From positions 108,007 through 172,006 of the forward strand of contig CABZWK010000002.1 in NCBI GenBank assembly GCA_902529365.1: a DNA stretch of 64,000 nucleotides, read 5' to 3'. The stretch comes from an uncultured Balneola sp. GTDB lineage: Bacteria; Bacteroidota; Rhodothermia; Balneolales; Balneolaceae. Position numbers and translations under genes: made by a program. Below, piece by piece: positions 34,813 to 43,761 of the stretch (positions are counted from its first letter, which is position 1; each line of letters opens with the position of its first letter). The notes under the pieces are model-generated. The model saw only the letters and a list, made by a program, of their open reading frames with translations, did no database searches and was not told where the DNA came from.

Positions 34813-37728
34813 TTAATTTGATTCGTCTAAGGTTCGTTTTTCTTCGGTCATTTTATAGCTTTCAAAGGAGTCTCCAACCTTTAAGTCATTATAATTCCGA
34901 ATACTGATTCCACATTCGTAACCAGAACTCACCTCTTTTACATCTTCCTTGAAACGTTTTAAAGCCCCAATTTCACCATCATAGATGACAACTCCATCTC
35001 GTATGATGCGAAGTGGGTTGTTTCGGTCAATTTTACCATCAGTAACATAACATCCTGCAATGGTTCCTACTTTTGATACTTTGAAAATCTCTCGTACTTC
35101 AACTGAACCCATGATCTGTTCTTTTATTTCGGGAGATAACAAGCCTTCAAGTGCATCTCTTACTTCATCCACTGCATCATAAATTACACTAAATAATCGA
35201 ATATCTATTTCCTCGTTCTCCGCAAGTTTTCTAGCCTGTGCGGTAGGTCGAACTTGAAAACCAATAATAATAGCATCGGATGCAGAAGCTAAAAGCACGT
35301 CCGATTCTGATATGGCACCAGCACCTGTGTGAATAATACTCACGGATACTTCTTCGGTTCCTAATTTTTGCAGTGCACCAGATAGAGCTTCAATTGAGCC
35401 ATCTACATCTGCTTTAATAATAATGTTGAGTTCAGATACCTCGCCTAGGGCCATTCTTCTGGATAAGTCATCCAGAGTCATATGTTTGGTTTTTCTGAGC
35501 GCTTGTTCACGACGAATTTGTTGACGTTGATTCGCTATTTCTTTTGCAGTTTTTTCGTCAGTTGCAACACGTATTTTATCACCTGCTTGAGGTATTTCAT
35601 CAAATCCTGTTAGCTGTACAGGTGTTGCGGGTCCAGCATCTGTGATTCGTATACCTAAGTCATTCTCCATTGCTCGAACTCTACCATAACAAGGTCCAGC
35701 GACAAATGGGTCCCCCACTTTTAGTGTACCATTCTGGACCAAGATATTTGCCACAATACCTTTACCCTTATCTAATCTAGATTCGAGTACAACACCATCT
35801 GCACGCCGATCGGGGTTAGCCTTTAATTCTAATAATTCTGCTTCAATCACTACTTTTTCAAGTAAATCGGCAATTCCCATACCAGTTTTTGCTGATACCA
35901 ATGCAAACTGTGTAGATCCTCCCCAGTCTTCGACAATAACCGAATGGTCGGATAACTGCTGCTTTATCGTATCTGGTGAGGCACCAGGTTTGTCCATTTT
36001 ATTAATGGCAACTACCATTGGGACACCAGCCGCCTTCGCGTGATTAATCGCTTCAATAGTTTGAGGCATAACCGAGTCATCAGCAGCAACAACTAGAATT
36101 ACTATATCAGTGGCTTGTGCTCCACGTGAACGCATAGCGGTGAACGCCTCGTGACCTGGTGTATCTAGAAAGGTGATTTTCTTTTCTTTATGTAAAACCG
36201 CATAGGCTCCAACATGCTGAGTGATACCCCCAGCTTCACCCTCTGCTACTCGTGCTTCTCGGATATAATCTAACAAAGAGGTCTTACCGTGGTCAACATG
36301 CCCCATTACCGTTATAATGGGTGCTCTACCTTGTAAATCAGCTTCGTCATCGACTTCTTCTTCAAACTCTTCAACCATTTCCTCTGCATCGATAAAGACA
36401 ACTTCTTTACCAAATTCTTCAGAAACTAACTCAATAGTTCCGGCATCTAAACGTTGATTTATCGTAATCATGAGTCCAATACTCATGCAGGCAGAAATGA
36501 TATCTGTCACACTTACCTCAAGTTCTTCTGCCAAGTCATTCGCAGTTATAAACTCAGTAACCTCGATAACTGAATTACCTTGCGCGTCTTGTTCTTGCTG
36601 TAACTGTAATTCCTCTTCTCTTTCTTCCTTACGTTGTCTTCTTCTCTTGCCTCGTTTATTTCCGACCGTAGAACCACCCTGAATTTTTTTCAGCGTTTCT
36701 TTCATCATACGATCTACATCAATCTCATCCACCTCGTTTTTACTAACCTTCTTTTTAGACTTCTTCTTAGTCGTTACAGTTGGTTTGGAAGTAGATGTTT
36801 CTTGGGTTCCCACTGGTGTATTAGGTCGGTCCTTTTTACGCTTTCTTTTCTTTCTAGGTTGTCCATCAGAACTTATATCGCTAGTAAATGCAGCTTTACC
36901 TAATACTTTTGTTCCTTCAAGCTTACCAGCACGCCCTCGAATGATGTCTTCTTCACTTTCTACATCCGATGTTGGGTTCTGAGGCGAAGTAGTCTCCTCA
37001 CCCTTTTCCTTATCGTCTTGTTTTACTTCTACAACTGTCTGTTCATCCTTACTATCTTTGGATGCATCTTCACTAGTGGATTCAGTAATTTGCCCAGCTA
37101 ATGCAAGAGGTCCAGTCATTTTAGATTCAGAAGTCTGCTTTTCAACCTCATTTGTTTCATTTAACTTATTAGATGTAGTTTCGTTATCAGAATTTGTAGA
37201 GGCCGAAGAGCTTGTTAATTTTTCTTCTACAACCGCAGTAACACTCTCAGCTGGTTTGTCTTTTTCAGTATTTGGCTCTAAATTCACTTCAACTTTATCT
37301 TCAGGGATCTGAACTTCGCCAGAGATCTCTTCTGTCACCTCCACTTGGATAGGAGTGGTACCCTCATCCACGGATTCAAGTGTACCAAGTAGATCATCTT
37401 CAATTGAGACTGTAGATGTTTTATCTATAGGACCTTCGTCTTCCATTGGCTCCAAATATTGATCTACCGTAACGCTGTCATTACGCTGATTCATCATTTG
37501 ATTGCGTCTTGACTCATAAGCTTCTTTAGCGCGTTCATGATCTGCGCTTTTGGCTTTGTCTTCCCCATAAACCTGCTCTAGGACAACATACATGTCGGGT
37601 GTAATCTTAAAGTTTGGACGATTGGAGGCAGTAAGTCCTTTGCCTTCTAATGTATCTACGATGGATTGAGTAGATACATTGAATTCAGAAGCTACTTTGA
37701 ATAACGGTTTGGGTCTATTTATGGGCAT
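34813..37728 (-). CDS. infB: Translation initiation factor IF-2
   Basis: IF-2 is the GTPase that recruits initiator tRNA. The 971-residue protein has an IF2-N helical domain at ~10-50, then about 340 residues of low-complexity sequence: first acidic and Thr/Ser-rich, then Lys/Arg-rich (RKKRKRKKDR, KKKSKKKVSK). A second IF2-N domain lies near 390-440. The G domain starts with GHVDHGKT (476-483), followed by DTPGHEAF and NKMDKPG. Domains II-IV complete the protein. It lies between nusA and rbfA in the canonical order. Confidence 0.97.
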   Translation of the reverse strand: MPINRPKPLFKVASEFNVSTQSIVDTLEGKGLTASNRPNFKITPDMYVVLEQVYGEDKAKSADHERAKEAYESRRNQMMNQRNDSVTVDQYLEPMEDEGPIDKTSTVSIEDDLLGTLESVDEGTTPIQVEVTEEISGEVQIPEDKVEVNLEPNTEKDKPAESVTAVVEEKLTSSSASTNSDNETTSNKLNETNEVEKQTSESKMTGPLALAGQITESTSEDASKDSKDEQTVVEVKQDDKEKGEETTSPQNPTSDVESEEDIIRGRAGKLEGTKVLGKAAFTSDISSDGQPRKKRKRKKDRPNTPVGTQETSTSKPTVTTKKKSKKKVSKNEVDEIDVDRMMKETLKKIQGGSTVGNKRGKRRRQRKEEREEELQLQQEQDAQGNSVIEVTEFITANDLAEELEVSVTDIISACMSIGLMITINQRLDAGTIELVSEEFGKEVVFIDAEEMVEEFEEEVDDEADLQGRAPIITVMGHVDHGKTSLLDYIREARVAEGEAGGITQHVGAYAVLHKEKKITFLDTPGHEAFTAMRSRGAQATDIVILVVAADDSVMPQTIEAINHAKAAGVPMVVAINKMDKPGASPDTIKQQLSDHSVIVEDWGGSTQFALVSAKTGMGIADLLEKVVIEAELLELKANPDRRADGVVLESRLDKGKGIVANILVQNGTLKVGDPFVAGPCYGRVRAMENDLGIRITDAGPATPVQLTGFDEIPQAGDKIRVATDEKTAKEIANQRQQIRREQALRKTKHMTLDDLSRRMALGEVSELNIIIKADVDGSIEALSGALQKLGTEEVSVSIIHTGAGAISESDVLLASASDAIIIGFQVRPTAQARKLAENEEIDIRLFSVIYDAVDEVRDALEGLLSPEIKEQIMGSVEVREIFKVSKVGTIAGCYVTDGKIDRNNPLRIIRDGVVIYDGEIGALKRFKEDVKEVSSGYECGISIRNYNDLKVGDSFESYKMTEEKRTLDESN

Positions 37729-37784
37729 GTATAAGTGTTTTGTATACGGTCTAAACTACCAATTTATGATTGAATTGTATAATC

Positions 37785-39035
37785 CTAATCCTCAAATTCG
37801 TAAGCAATGACTTCAATAATTTTACGAGCCAATGCTTCATCTATATTATCGTTGGTTCGACTAACAATTTCATCGGCATTCAGTTCCAACACCGCACGAG
37901 CCGTATCACAACCAATTGAAAATAGAAGTTGAATGGTTTCATCACCAAAATCATCCGTGAACTCAGCTAAATCGATATCATCTTCTTCTTCTACTTCTCT
38001 ATAAACATCAATTTCACATTCGGATAATTTTGAAGCAAGACGAATGTTAACACCACCTTTGCCAATAGCTTTAGAAACCTGATCAGCAGGTACTAAAACA
38101 CTAGCTTTTTCTCCCTTTTCGTCTAACTCAACTTTCATTACGTCAGCAGGTTGAAGTGCTCTTTTAATGAATTCAACTCGATCTTTGGTGTAATTGATTA
38201 CATCAATATTCTCGTTCTGTAATTCCCGAACAATCGCATGAATTCGAATTCCTTTCATGCCAACACAAGCGCCAACGGGATCAATTCGCTCATCATGTGA
38301 CTGAACAGCCACTTTGGAACGATCTCCAGGGGCTCGGGCTACTTTGACTAAGTCGATAATACCGTCAAATACTTCAGGTATTTCATTTTCAAATAAACGT
38401 TCTAAAAAGAGTTCAGAAGTCCTCGAAATTATTACGGTTGGGTTGCCATTTTTCATGTGTACACCAGTTACAACTGCACGAATGGTGTCCCCTTTTCTGT
38501 ATCGGTCTTTATAAATTTGTTCATTTCGAGGTAGTAAGAGTTCAATCCCATTATGATTCACCAGAATATCTTTATTATGACGCACCTGATATACATCACC
38601 CAGAATGATTTCGCCTACTCGATCGGTATAATCTTCATAGATGTTGTCTTTCTCAATTTCTCGGATGCGTTGCGCTAATTGTTGACGAGCCATATTCACT
38701 GCTCTTCGTCCAAAATCCAAGATGTTAACTTCCTGAGCTAACTCATCGTACAATTCGATATCAGGATCAATTTTTTGGGCATCTTCTAGAGATATTTCAC
38801 CTACAGGATCCGTTAATTCTTCTGACGGTACAACTTCCTGTACATGCAGAATTTGAATTTCTCCTCTATCTGCATTCAAAATCACCGAAAACGCATCATC
38901 CGTTTCGTATTTCTTTCGAATCATTGTTCTAAATACATCTTCCAATATGGTTAACAGAAGATCTCGATCAATACCTTTTTCTTTTGCTATTTCAGCAAAA
39001 GAGGAAATAATTTGTTTAGAAAAATCAGGCTGCAT
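37785..39035 (-). CDS. nusA: Transcription termination/antitermination factor NusA
   Basis: NusA binds RNA polymerase and controls pausing, termination and antitermination. The 416-residue protein has an N-terminal polymerase-binding domain (1-~125), an S1 domain (GEIILGDVYQVRHN), and two KH domains (DPVGACVGMKGIRI and KAIGKGGVNIRLA). One C-terminal helical repeat-like segment follows. It sits 17 bp after rimP. Many NusA proteins control their own operon through leader terminators, and a hairpin of that kind is present upstream of rimP here. Confidence 0.96.
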   Translation of the reverse strand: MQPDFSKQIISSFAEIAKEKGIDRDLLLTILEDVFRTMIRKKYETDDAFSVILNADRGEIQILHVQEVVPSEELTDPVGEISLEDAQKIDPDIELYDELAQEVNILDFGRRAVNMARQQLAQRIREIEKDNIYEDYTDRVGEIILGDVYQVRHNKDILVNHNGIELLLPRNEQIYKDRYRKGDTIRAVVTGVHMKNGNPTVIISRTSELFLERLFENEIPEVFDGIIDLVKVARAPGDRSKVAVQSHDERIDPVGACVGMKGIRIHAIVRELQNENIDVINYTKDRVEFIKRALQPADVMKVELDEKGEKASVLVPADQVSKAIGKGGVNIRLASKLSECEIDVYREVEEEDDIDLAEFTDDFGDETIQLLFSIGCDTARAVLELNADEIVSRTNDNIDEALARKIIEVIAYEFED

Positions 39036-39052
39036 TGAGGTTAAATTTAAAG

Positions 39053-39508
39053 TTAGATTGTAGGGATAATTTTGGCTTCAATAATGTTAGCAAAAGGAAT
39101 TACTATAGTTTCATCTTCAACGATTAGTTGAATATTCGTGGAGTCAACATCCTTTAATCGCCCCATGATTTTATCAACTTCTTCATTGTCTTTTCGATAT
39201 CGCACTCTGCAAGTACGACCTACGTTCTTGGGATATTGACGAATATCACTCAAAGGTCTACTCAATCCGGGTGAAGAAACATTGAGCCGATAACGACCTA
39301 GTTCTACGTCAAAAGCCTCAAGTAAAAAGCCCAATTCACGGCTAATTTTAGAACAAATATCAATTGATAGATCCTCCTCTTCTTTGTCGAGATAAATCCA
39401 CAACTCCATGGGCGTAGTGTGTTTGATTTCCACATCTACCACAAACAAGCCGTGCGAAGAAGCACATTCCTGTGCTAATTCGAAGATTTTATCCGTGCTG
39501 GTTTCCAT
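39053..39508 (-). CDS. rimP: Ribosome maturation factor RimP
   Basis: RimP helps assemble the small ribosomal subunit. The 151-residue protein shows the family pattern LELWIYLDKEEE-like strand, CSKISRELGFLLE and the signature RYRLNVSSPGLSRPL. It is the first gene of the block that runs to pnp. A terminator-like hairpin lies 43 bp upstream of its start. Confidence 0.94.
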   Translation of the reverse strand: METSTDKIFELAQECASSHGLFVVDVEIKHTTPMELWIYLDKEEEDLSIDICSKISRELGFLLEAFDVELGRYRLNVSSPGLSRPLSDIRQYPKNVGRTCRVRYRKDNEEVDKIMGRLKDVDSTNIQLIVEDETIVIPFANIIEAKIIPTI

Positions 39509-39550
39509 GCTGTTTATACTGAGTAAACTTTTGCTTTAACTATAGTTATA

Positions 39551-39583
39551 AAAAATAAAAAAAGCGGGAACCTCTCGGCGCCC
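39551..39583 (-). promoter_or_regulatory. Candidate attenuator in the rimP-nusA-infB leader
   Basis: On the minus strand, GGGCGCC, a GAGA loop and GGTTCCC form a 7-bp stem with one mismatch and one G-U pair, then GC and TTTTTTTATTTTTT follow. This is the shape of an intrinsic terminator, but it lies upstream of rimP, not after a gene. It would stop leader transcripts unless antitermination occurs. Control by NusA is inferred from the gene order. Confidence 0.55.
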
Positions 39584-39860
39584 ACTACAACGTATAATAT
39601 AGGTTAAAATGGCGTAAATTTCAATTTCAGAAGAATTATAAAGTGCACTCTTTAGATTAATACACCTTACCTCCTCAAAATAATGTTGTTCCTTTTTTGT
39701 AGTAATGTCTATTACTTTATACTTTATTAAATTAACTATCCCTACTAAAAATAGAAGATACATGAGCATGTTAGATATAACGAACGAACATACTCATGAC
39801 TAACCCCACAAAGTAATTCACGTTTCTTTTCAATCAACCTTACGATAACTATTGATTATT
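39584..39860. other. Divergent intergenic region between rimP leader and Asp-box gene
   Basis: The gap from the rimP start at 39508 to 39860 holds no convincing gene. Besides the hairpin at 39551-39583 it is AT-rich and must contain the promoters for the rimP block (minus) and the Asp-box gene (plus). I looked for a tRNA, as E. coli has metY at this place, and found none. I could not fix a promoter with confidence. Confidence 0.5.
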
Positions 39861-42677
39861 ATGAAGATTATAGGTCTATATCTATTAGCCGCAATTTTTT
39901 TCACCCTCCCTTTACAAGCTCAACTTACCAAACCGGGTGCCACAAGCACCCTACAGCTTATGAACAGTGTACAAGAGCGCAATGAGCACAGAGCTCAATC
40001 AATACTGCACTCGTACCCTATTCGTAATGTCGGTCCTGTTACCATGAGTGGCCGGGTATCTGACATCGCTGTGCATCCGGATACTGCGAGGATTTTTTAC
40101 GTGGGCTTCGGTTCGGCCGGTATATTTAAGACCACCAATGGCGGAGCTACTATGCAACCCGTATTTGACAACCAAGGTGGTGCAATGGGAATAGGTGACA
40201 TAGCCATTTCGAATTCTAACCCAAATATAATCTGGACTGGTACTGGAGAAAATAATTCGAGCCGAAGTACCTATGCAGGTACCGGAGTCTATAAAACAAC
40301 TGATGCGGGAAATACTTGGATGCTTATAGGTTTGGAAGGTACTCAGCATATAGGTAGGATTATTATTCATCCCGAAAATCCAGATGTTGTATGGGTAGGT
40401 AGTATGGGTGCATTGTACTCGAAAAATGAGGATCGGGGGGTTTATTTGACCAAAGATGGTGGACAAAATTGGGAAAAAACTCTTTTCATTGATGATAACA
40501 CTGGAGTGATAGACCTGATTATTCATCCCGATAATCCAGATTTATTGTGGGCCGCTACTTGGGAACGCTCCAGAGAAGCATGGAATTTTGTTGAGAGTGG
40601 TGCCGGTTCTGCGGTTTATCATTCAAAAGATGGGGGAAATAACTGGGAATTAGCATCAAATGGCCTACCTACCGGCACAACTTTAGGGAGAATTGGCCTG
40701 AGTATAAGTGCAGATAATCCTGATCTTATCTATGCCCTAATCGATAATCAAGATGTTCGTAAAGTCGAGTCAAATAATGATGGAAACAGGGGATTACAGG
40801 TTGATGAGTTTAGGGACATGAGTTCAAAAGATTTTTCATCACTAGATAATGAAGAACTCAATCAATTTTTACGGCGTAATGGTTTTCCAACTAAGTATAC
40901 CGCTACAAGTATTAAGGAAGACATTAGTGCTGGTAATTACGCCCCTAATGCCCTAGCCGACTATTTGGGTGATGCGAATGCAGAGCTTTTTGACACAGAA
41001 ATTATTGGCGCTGAGGTCTATAAAACGGATAACGGTGGGGAATCATGGGAAAAAACGCACGACATAGCACTAGACAATGTTTACTTTACGTATGGTTATT
41101 ATTTTGGTGAAATTCGAGTAGATCCCAGCGATGCCAACACACTCTACATAATGGGTGTTCCTATGTTAAAATCAACGGATGCTGGTAAAAATTGGTCGCC
41201 CATTGCCGAAAACCAACGTATTCATGTAGACCACCAAGCTTTATGGGTTAACCCCAAAGACGGAGAGCATCTTTTGCTGGGTAATGATGGTGGCTTATAC
41301 GAAAGTAAGGATGGAGGGGAAAACTTCATTCATCATAATGTAGCTCCAGTAGGTCAATTTTATACCGTGAATGTAGATATGGATACACCTTATAATATTT
41401 ACGGTGGTCTTCAGGACAATGGGACATGGAAAGGCTCCTCTAGGTCCACACCAAACAGAGAACAACCTTGGGAGCGTCTTTATGGTGGAGATGGCATGCA
41501 CGTTAACCCACATCCTGAGAATAGCGACATTGTTTACGTGGGATTTCAATATGGTAACTATGTTCGAAGAGATCTAAGTGATGGAACCTCATATAGAATA
41601 ACCCCACGGCACGAAGTGGGTGAAGACAGGTACCGCTACAATTGGAACACACCCGTTGAGCTCAGTCATCATAATCCTGATATAGTATATTTTGGCTCAC
41701 AACGCTTAAATCGGTCGTTTGATGAAGGAAAAAGCTGGAAGGCTATTAGTCCTGATCTAAGTTATAACCTACCCAATGGAGATGTTCCTTTTTCCACCAT
41801 TACTACTATTGCTGAGTCCCCCCTCTCTTTTGAAATTATTTGGATTGGAACAGATGACGGAAAAGTTCAACGTACCACGGATGGGGGTGCTACATGGATA
41901 GATGTGAGCGAAGGTCTACCTGCCTACCGTTGGATTTCAGAGGTGCATGCCTCGTCTCATGACCCCTCAATAGCTTATGTTTCATTGAATGGATATCGGT
42001 TTGATGAATTTGTAACCAATGTGTATAAAACCACTGATTTTGGTGAAACATGGGTATCAGTTAAAGGCAACTTACCGGACGATGTTGTCAATATTGTGGT
42101 ACAAGACCCTATAGAACCACAAATTTTATACGTTGGGCTAGATCACGGTAGCTATATAAGTTTAAATGACGGAAAAGAGTGGCATTTGCTAAATAATATA
42201 CCCAACGTTGCCTCCTATGATATGGTTGTTCATCCCCGTGATTTAGAATTGGTAGTAGCTACACATGGACGTAGTATTTATGTACTCGATGTGACTCCTT
42301 TTCATGAGGTAGTTCCTAGGATAAACGAATCCACAACTTTATTCAGTCTCAGTGATATGCGCTACTCTAGTAGATGGGGATCACAATCGGTAGACTATCG
42401 TGATCCATTTGAGCCAAATTTTGAGGCGTTATTTTTTGTTCAGGAATCCTCATCTAGAAAAAGAAACCAAACAACGGATTCGTTCGAAATCGCCATAGAC
42501 GTTAAACAGGACGAAACGTCCCTTTACTCGACCACTATGGATGTACAAAAAGGATTTAACACCTTTCACTGGAACCTATGGAGCCCAACGATGAACAGTT
42601 ACCTTGTAAGAGGTACTTATACAGTTCAAATAACCAATGGATCAACAACTCATGAGCAATCTTTTGAAATTAAATAA
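39861..42677 (+). CDS. Secreted Asp-box beta-propeller protein (sortilin/VPS10-like)
   Basis: The protein has 938 residues and begins with a signal peptide (MKIIGLYLLAAIFFTLPLQA, cleaved before Q). It carries about eleven Asp-box repeats of the S/T-x-D-x-G-x-x-W type, for example TTDAGNTW, TKDGGQNW, SKDGGNNW, TDNGGESW, STDAGKNW, TTDGGATW and TTDFGETW, which mark sialidase-, YCF48- and VPS10-like propellers. The C-terminal ~100 residues are separate and may be a sorting or surface domain. Related Bacteroidota proteins are called glycosyl hydrolases, but I see no catalytic signature. I chose the ATG at 39861; the TTG nine bases upstream lengthens the signal peptide without reason. Confidence 0.8.
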   Translation: MKIIGLYLLAAIFFTLPLQAQLTKPGATSTLQLMNSVQERNEHRAQSILHSYPIRNVGPVTMSGRVSDIAVHPDTARIFYVGFGSAGIFKTTNGGATMQPVFDNQGGAMGIGDIAISNSNPNIIWTGTGENNSSRSTYAGTGVYKTTDAGNTWMLIGLEGTQHIGRIIIHPENPDVVWVGSMGALYSKNEDRGVYLTKDGGQNWEKTLFIDDNTGVIDLIIHPDNPDLLWAATWERSREAWNFVESGAGSAVYHSKDGGNNWELASNGLPTGTTLGRIGLSISADNPDLIYALIDNQDVRKVESNNDGNRGLQVDEFRDMSSKDFSSLDNEELNQFLRRNGFPTKYTATSIKEDISAGNYAPNALADYLGDANAELFDTEIIGAEVYKTDNGGESWEKTHDIALDNVYFTYGYYFGEIRVDPSDANTLYIMGVPMLKSTDAGKNWSPIAENQRIHVDHQALWVNPKDGEHLLLGNDGGLYESKDGGENFIHHNVAPVGQFYTVNVDMDTPYNIYGGLQDNGTWKGSSRSTPNREQPWERLYGGDGMHVNPHPENSDIVYVGFQYGNYVRRDLSDGTSYRITPRHEVGEDRYRYNWNTPVELSHHNPDIVYFGSQRLNRSFDEGKSWKAISPDLSYNLPNGDVPFSTITTIAESPLSFEIIWIGTDDGKVQRTTDGGATWIDVSEGLPAYRWISEVHASSHDPSIAYVSLNGYRFDEFVTNVYKTTDFGETWVSVKGNLPDDVVNIVVQDPIEPQILYVGLDHGSYISLNDGKEWHLLNNIPNVASYDMVVHPRDLELVVATHGRSIYVLDVTPFHEVVPRINESTTLFSLSDMRYSSRWGSQSVDYRDPFEPNFEALFFVQESSSRKRNQTTDSFEIAIDVKQDETSLYSTTMDVQKGFNTFHWNLWSPTMNSYLVRGTYTVQITNGSTTHEQSFEIK

Positions 42678-43152
42678 AGTAGTATTCCCTACGATTCTTT
42701 TATTTTTTATTGTTTTAATAAGCTGCGGCGATAGTAAAACTTCAAAATCCAACTCTTCTACCTACAATGGACGAGTAGTCATTCCAGAACAAACAGTACA
42801 TTTCCTTGACGCTGACATGGAGCAAATTAGCAGCGTGGAGGTGCAAATATCGGATGATGTAATGGAACGGAGTCAGGGATTAATGGATGTAAGAGAACTT
42901 CCTGAAAATCATGGGATGCTTTTTATTTTTGACAAAGAAGAACCCTTAAGTTTTTGGATGGCAAATACACCACTACCCTTGGATATCATGTATGTGAATG
43001 CAGATAGTATCATTGTTAGCATATACCATTCAACCACCCCCTTTTCTGAGAGAGGCCTTCCTTCTGGGGCCCCAGCTAAATATGTGGTTGAAACAAATGG
43101 TGGTTATGCTATCACCCACGGGATTGAAGAAGGGTATCGCATTCTGTTTTAA
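42652..43152 (+). CDS. DUF192-family lipoprotein
   Basis: The protein has 166 residues. The N-terminus is a lipoprotein signal with lipobox LISC, then a Ser/Lys-rich spacer. The DUF192 core follows: SQGLMDVRELPENHGMLFIF, FWMANTPLPLDIMYV and a C-terminal VVETNGGYA strand. The function of DUF192 is not established. The start overlaps the previous gene by 26 bp; the ATG at 42652 places the signal peptide correctly, and one at 42637 is also in frame. Its end overlaps the convergent coaE gene by 41 bp. Confidence 0.85.
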   Translation: MSNLLKLNKVVFPTILLFFIVLISCGDSKTSKSNSSTYNGRVVIPEQTVHFLDADMEQISSVEVQISDDVMERSQGLMDVRELPENHGMLFIFDKEEPLSFWMANTPLPLDIMYVNADSIIVSIYHSTTPFSERGLPSGAPAKYVVETNGGYAITHGIEEGYRILF

Positions 43153-43759
43153 GCTGTGAAGTTAGCTGTGATACCTTTTTGTGTAGTGCTTGTATTGTCT
43201 CGTTATTGTAAAGAACTATATCACGATCCTTATCAAGATGTTGAGTAAGGTGTAATGAGGATTGATGCTTTATTCTAGCGTCAATGTCCATATGTGTTAA
43301 ATGTGGTCTTTTTGATAATCTATTTCTGCGTTTTTCTTTGCTCGATTGAACCCAAATTATAAAGTCTACGTCTTTAGGGCGTCCGTTTTGGAGTAATAAT
43401 GCGCTTTCTTTAGCAATAATTTTTTGACCTTGTTCGGCAATTTTAAATTCTAGCCTCCTCACTTCTTCGTATACTGCAGGATGAACAATTGCATTTAGTC
43501 TACCAACTTGCCCTTTTTTAAAGGCTTTTTCGGCTAAGTATCCCCTGTTTAGTTCATTGCCAATGTACGCATCGTCCCCAAACTCCGCTTTAATTTGTGC
43601 ACACAGGTATTCATTATTTTGCATTAGTTGTTTTGCTATTGAATCAAGGTCCAATACTGGTATACCTAACTGAGTAATAAAGGCAGCGACAGTACTTTTG
43701 CCAGCTCCAATCTCCCCGGTTATACCCCACCGGCATATAGGTTTGACTACATTTTCCAT
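43112..43759 (-). CDS. coaE: Dephospho-CoA kinase
   Basis: CoaE phosphorylates dephospho-CoA to coenzyme A, the last step of the pathway. The 215-residue protein has the P-loop GEIGAGKST near residues 16-24, the DLDSIAKQLM segment and RLNAIVHPAVYEEVR. It lies 2 bp after nadB. The last ~14 codons overlap the convergent DUF192 gene. Confidence 0.92.
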   Translation of the reverse strand: MENVVKPICRWGITGEIGAGKSTVAAFITQLGIPVLDLDSIAKQLMQNNEYLCAQIKAEFGDDAYIGNELNRGYLAEKAFKKGQVGRLNAIVHPAVYEEVRRLEFKIAEQGQKIIAKESALLLQNGRPKDVDFIIWVQSSKEKRRNRLSKRPHLTHMDIDARIKHQSSLHLTQHLDKDRDIVLYNNETIQALHKKVSQLTSQLKTECDTLLQSRG

Positions 43760-43761
43760 GA

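Noticed and set aside
36634..37312. Several plus-strand open frames opposite infB
   Set aside because: They are antisense to the low-complexity linker of IF-2 and have no coding signals of their own.
39536..39769. Open frame of 77 codons on the minus strand upstream of rimP
   Set aside because: It runs through the hairpin and T-run, has low-complexity composition and no family resemblance, so it is most likely non-coding leader.
39509..39860. Possible initiator tRNA gene, as in the E. coli metY-rimP operon
   Set aside because: No acceptor stem, T-arm or anticodon arm could be built from the minus strand of this gap.
39999..40526. 175-codon open frame on the minus strand opposite the Asp-box gene
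   Set aside because: It is antisense to repeated Asp-box coding sequence and shows no family motif.
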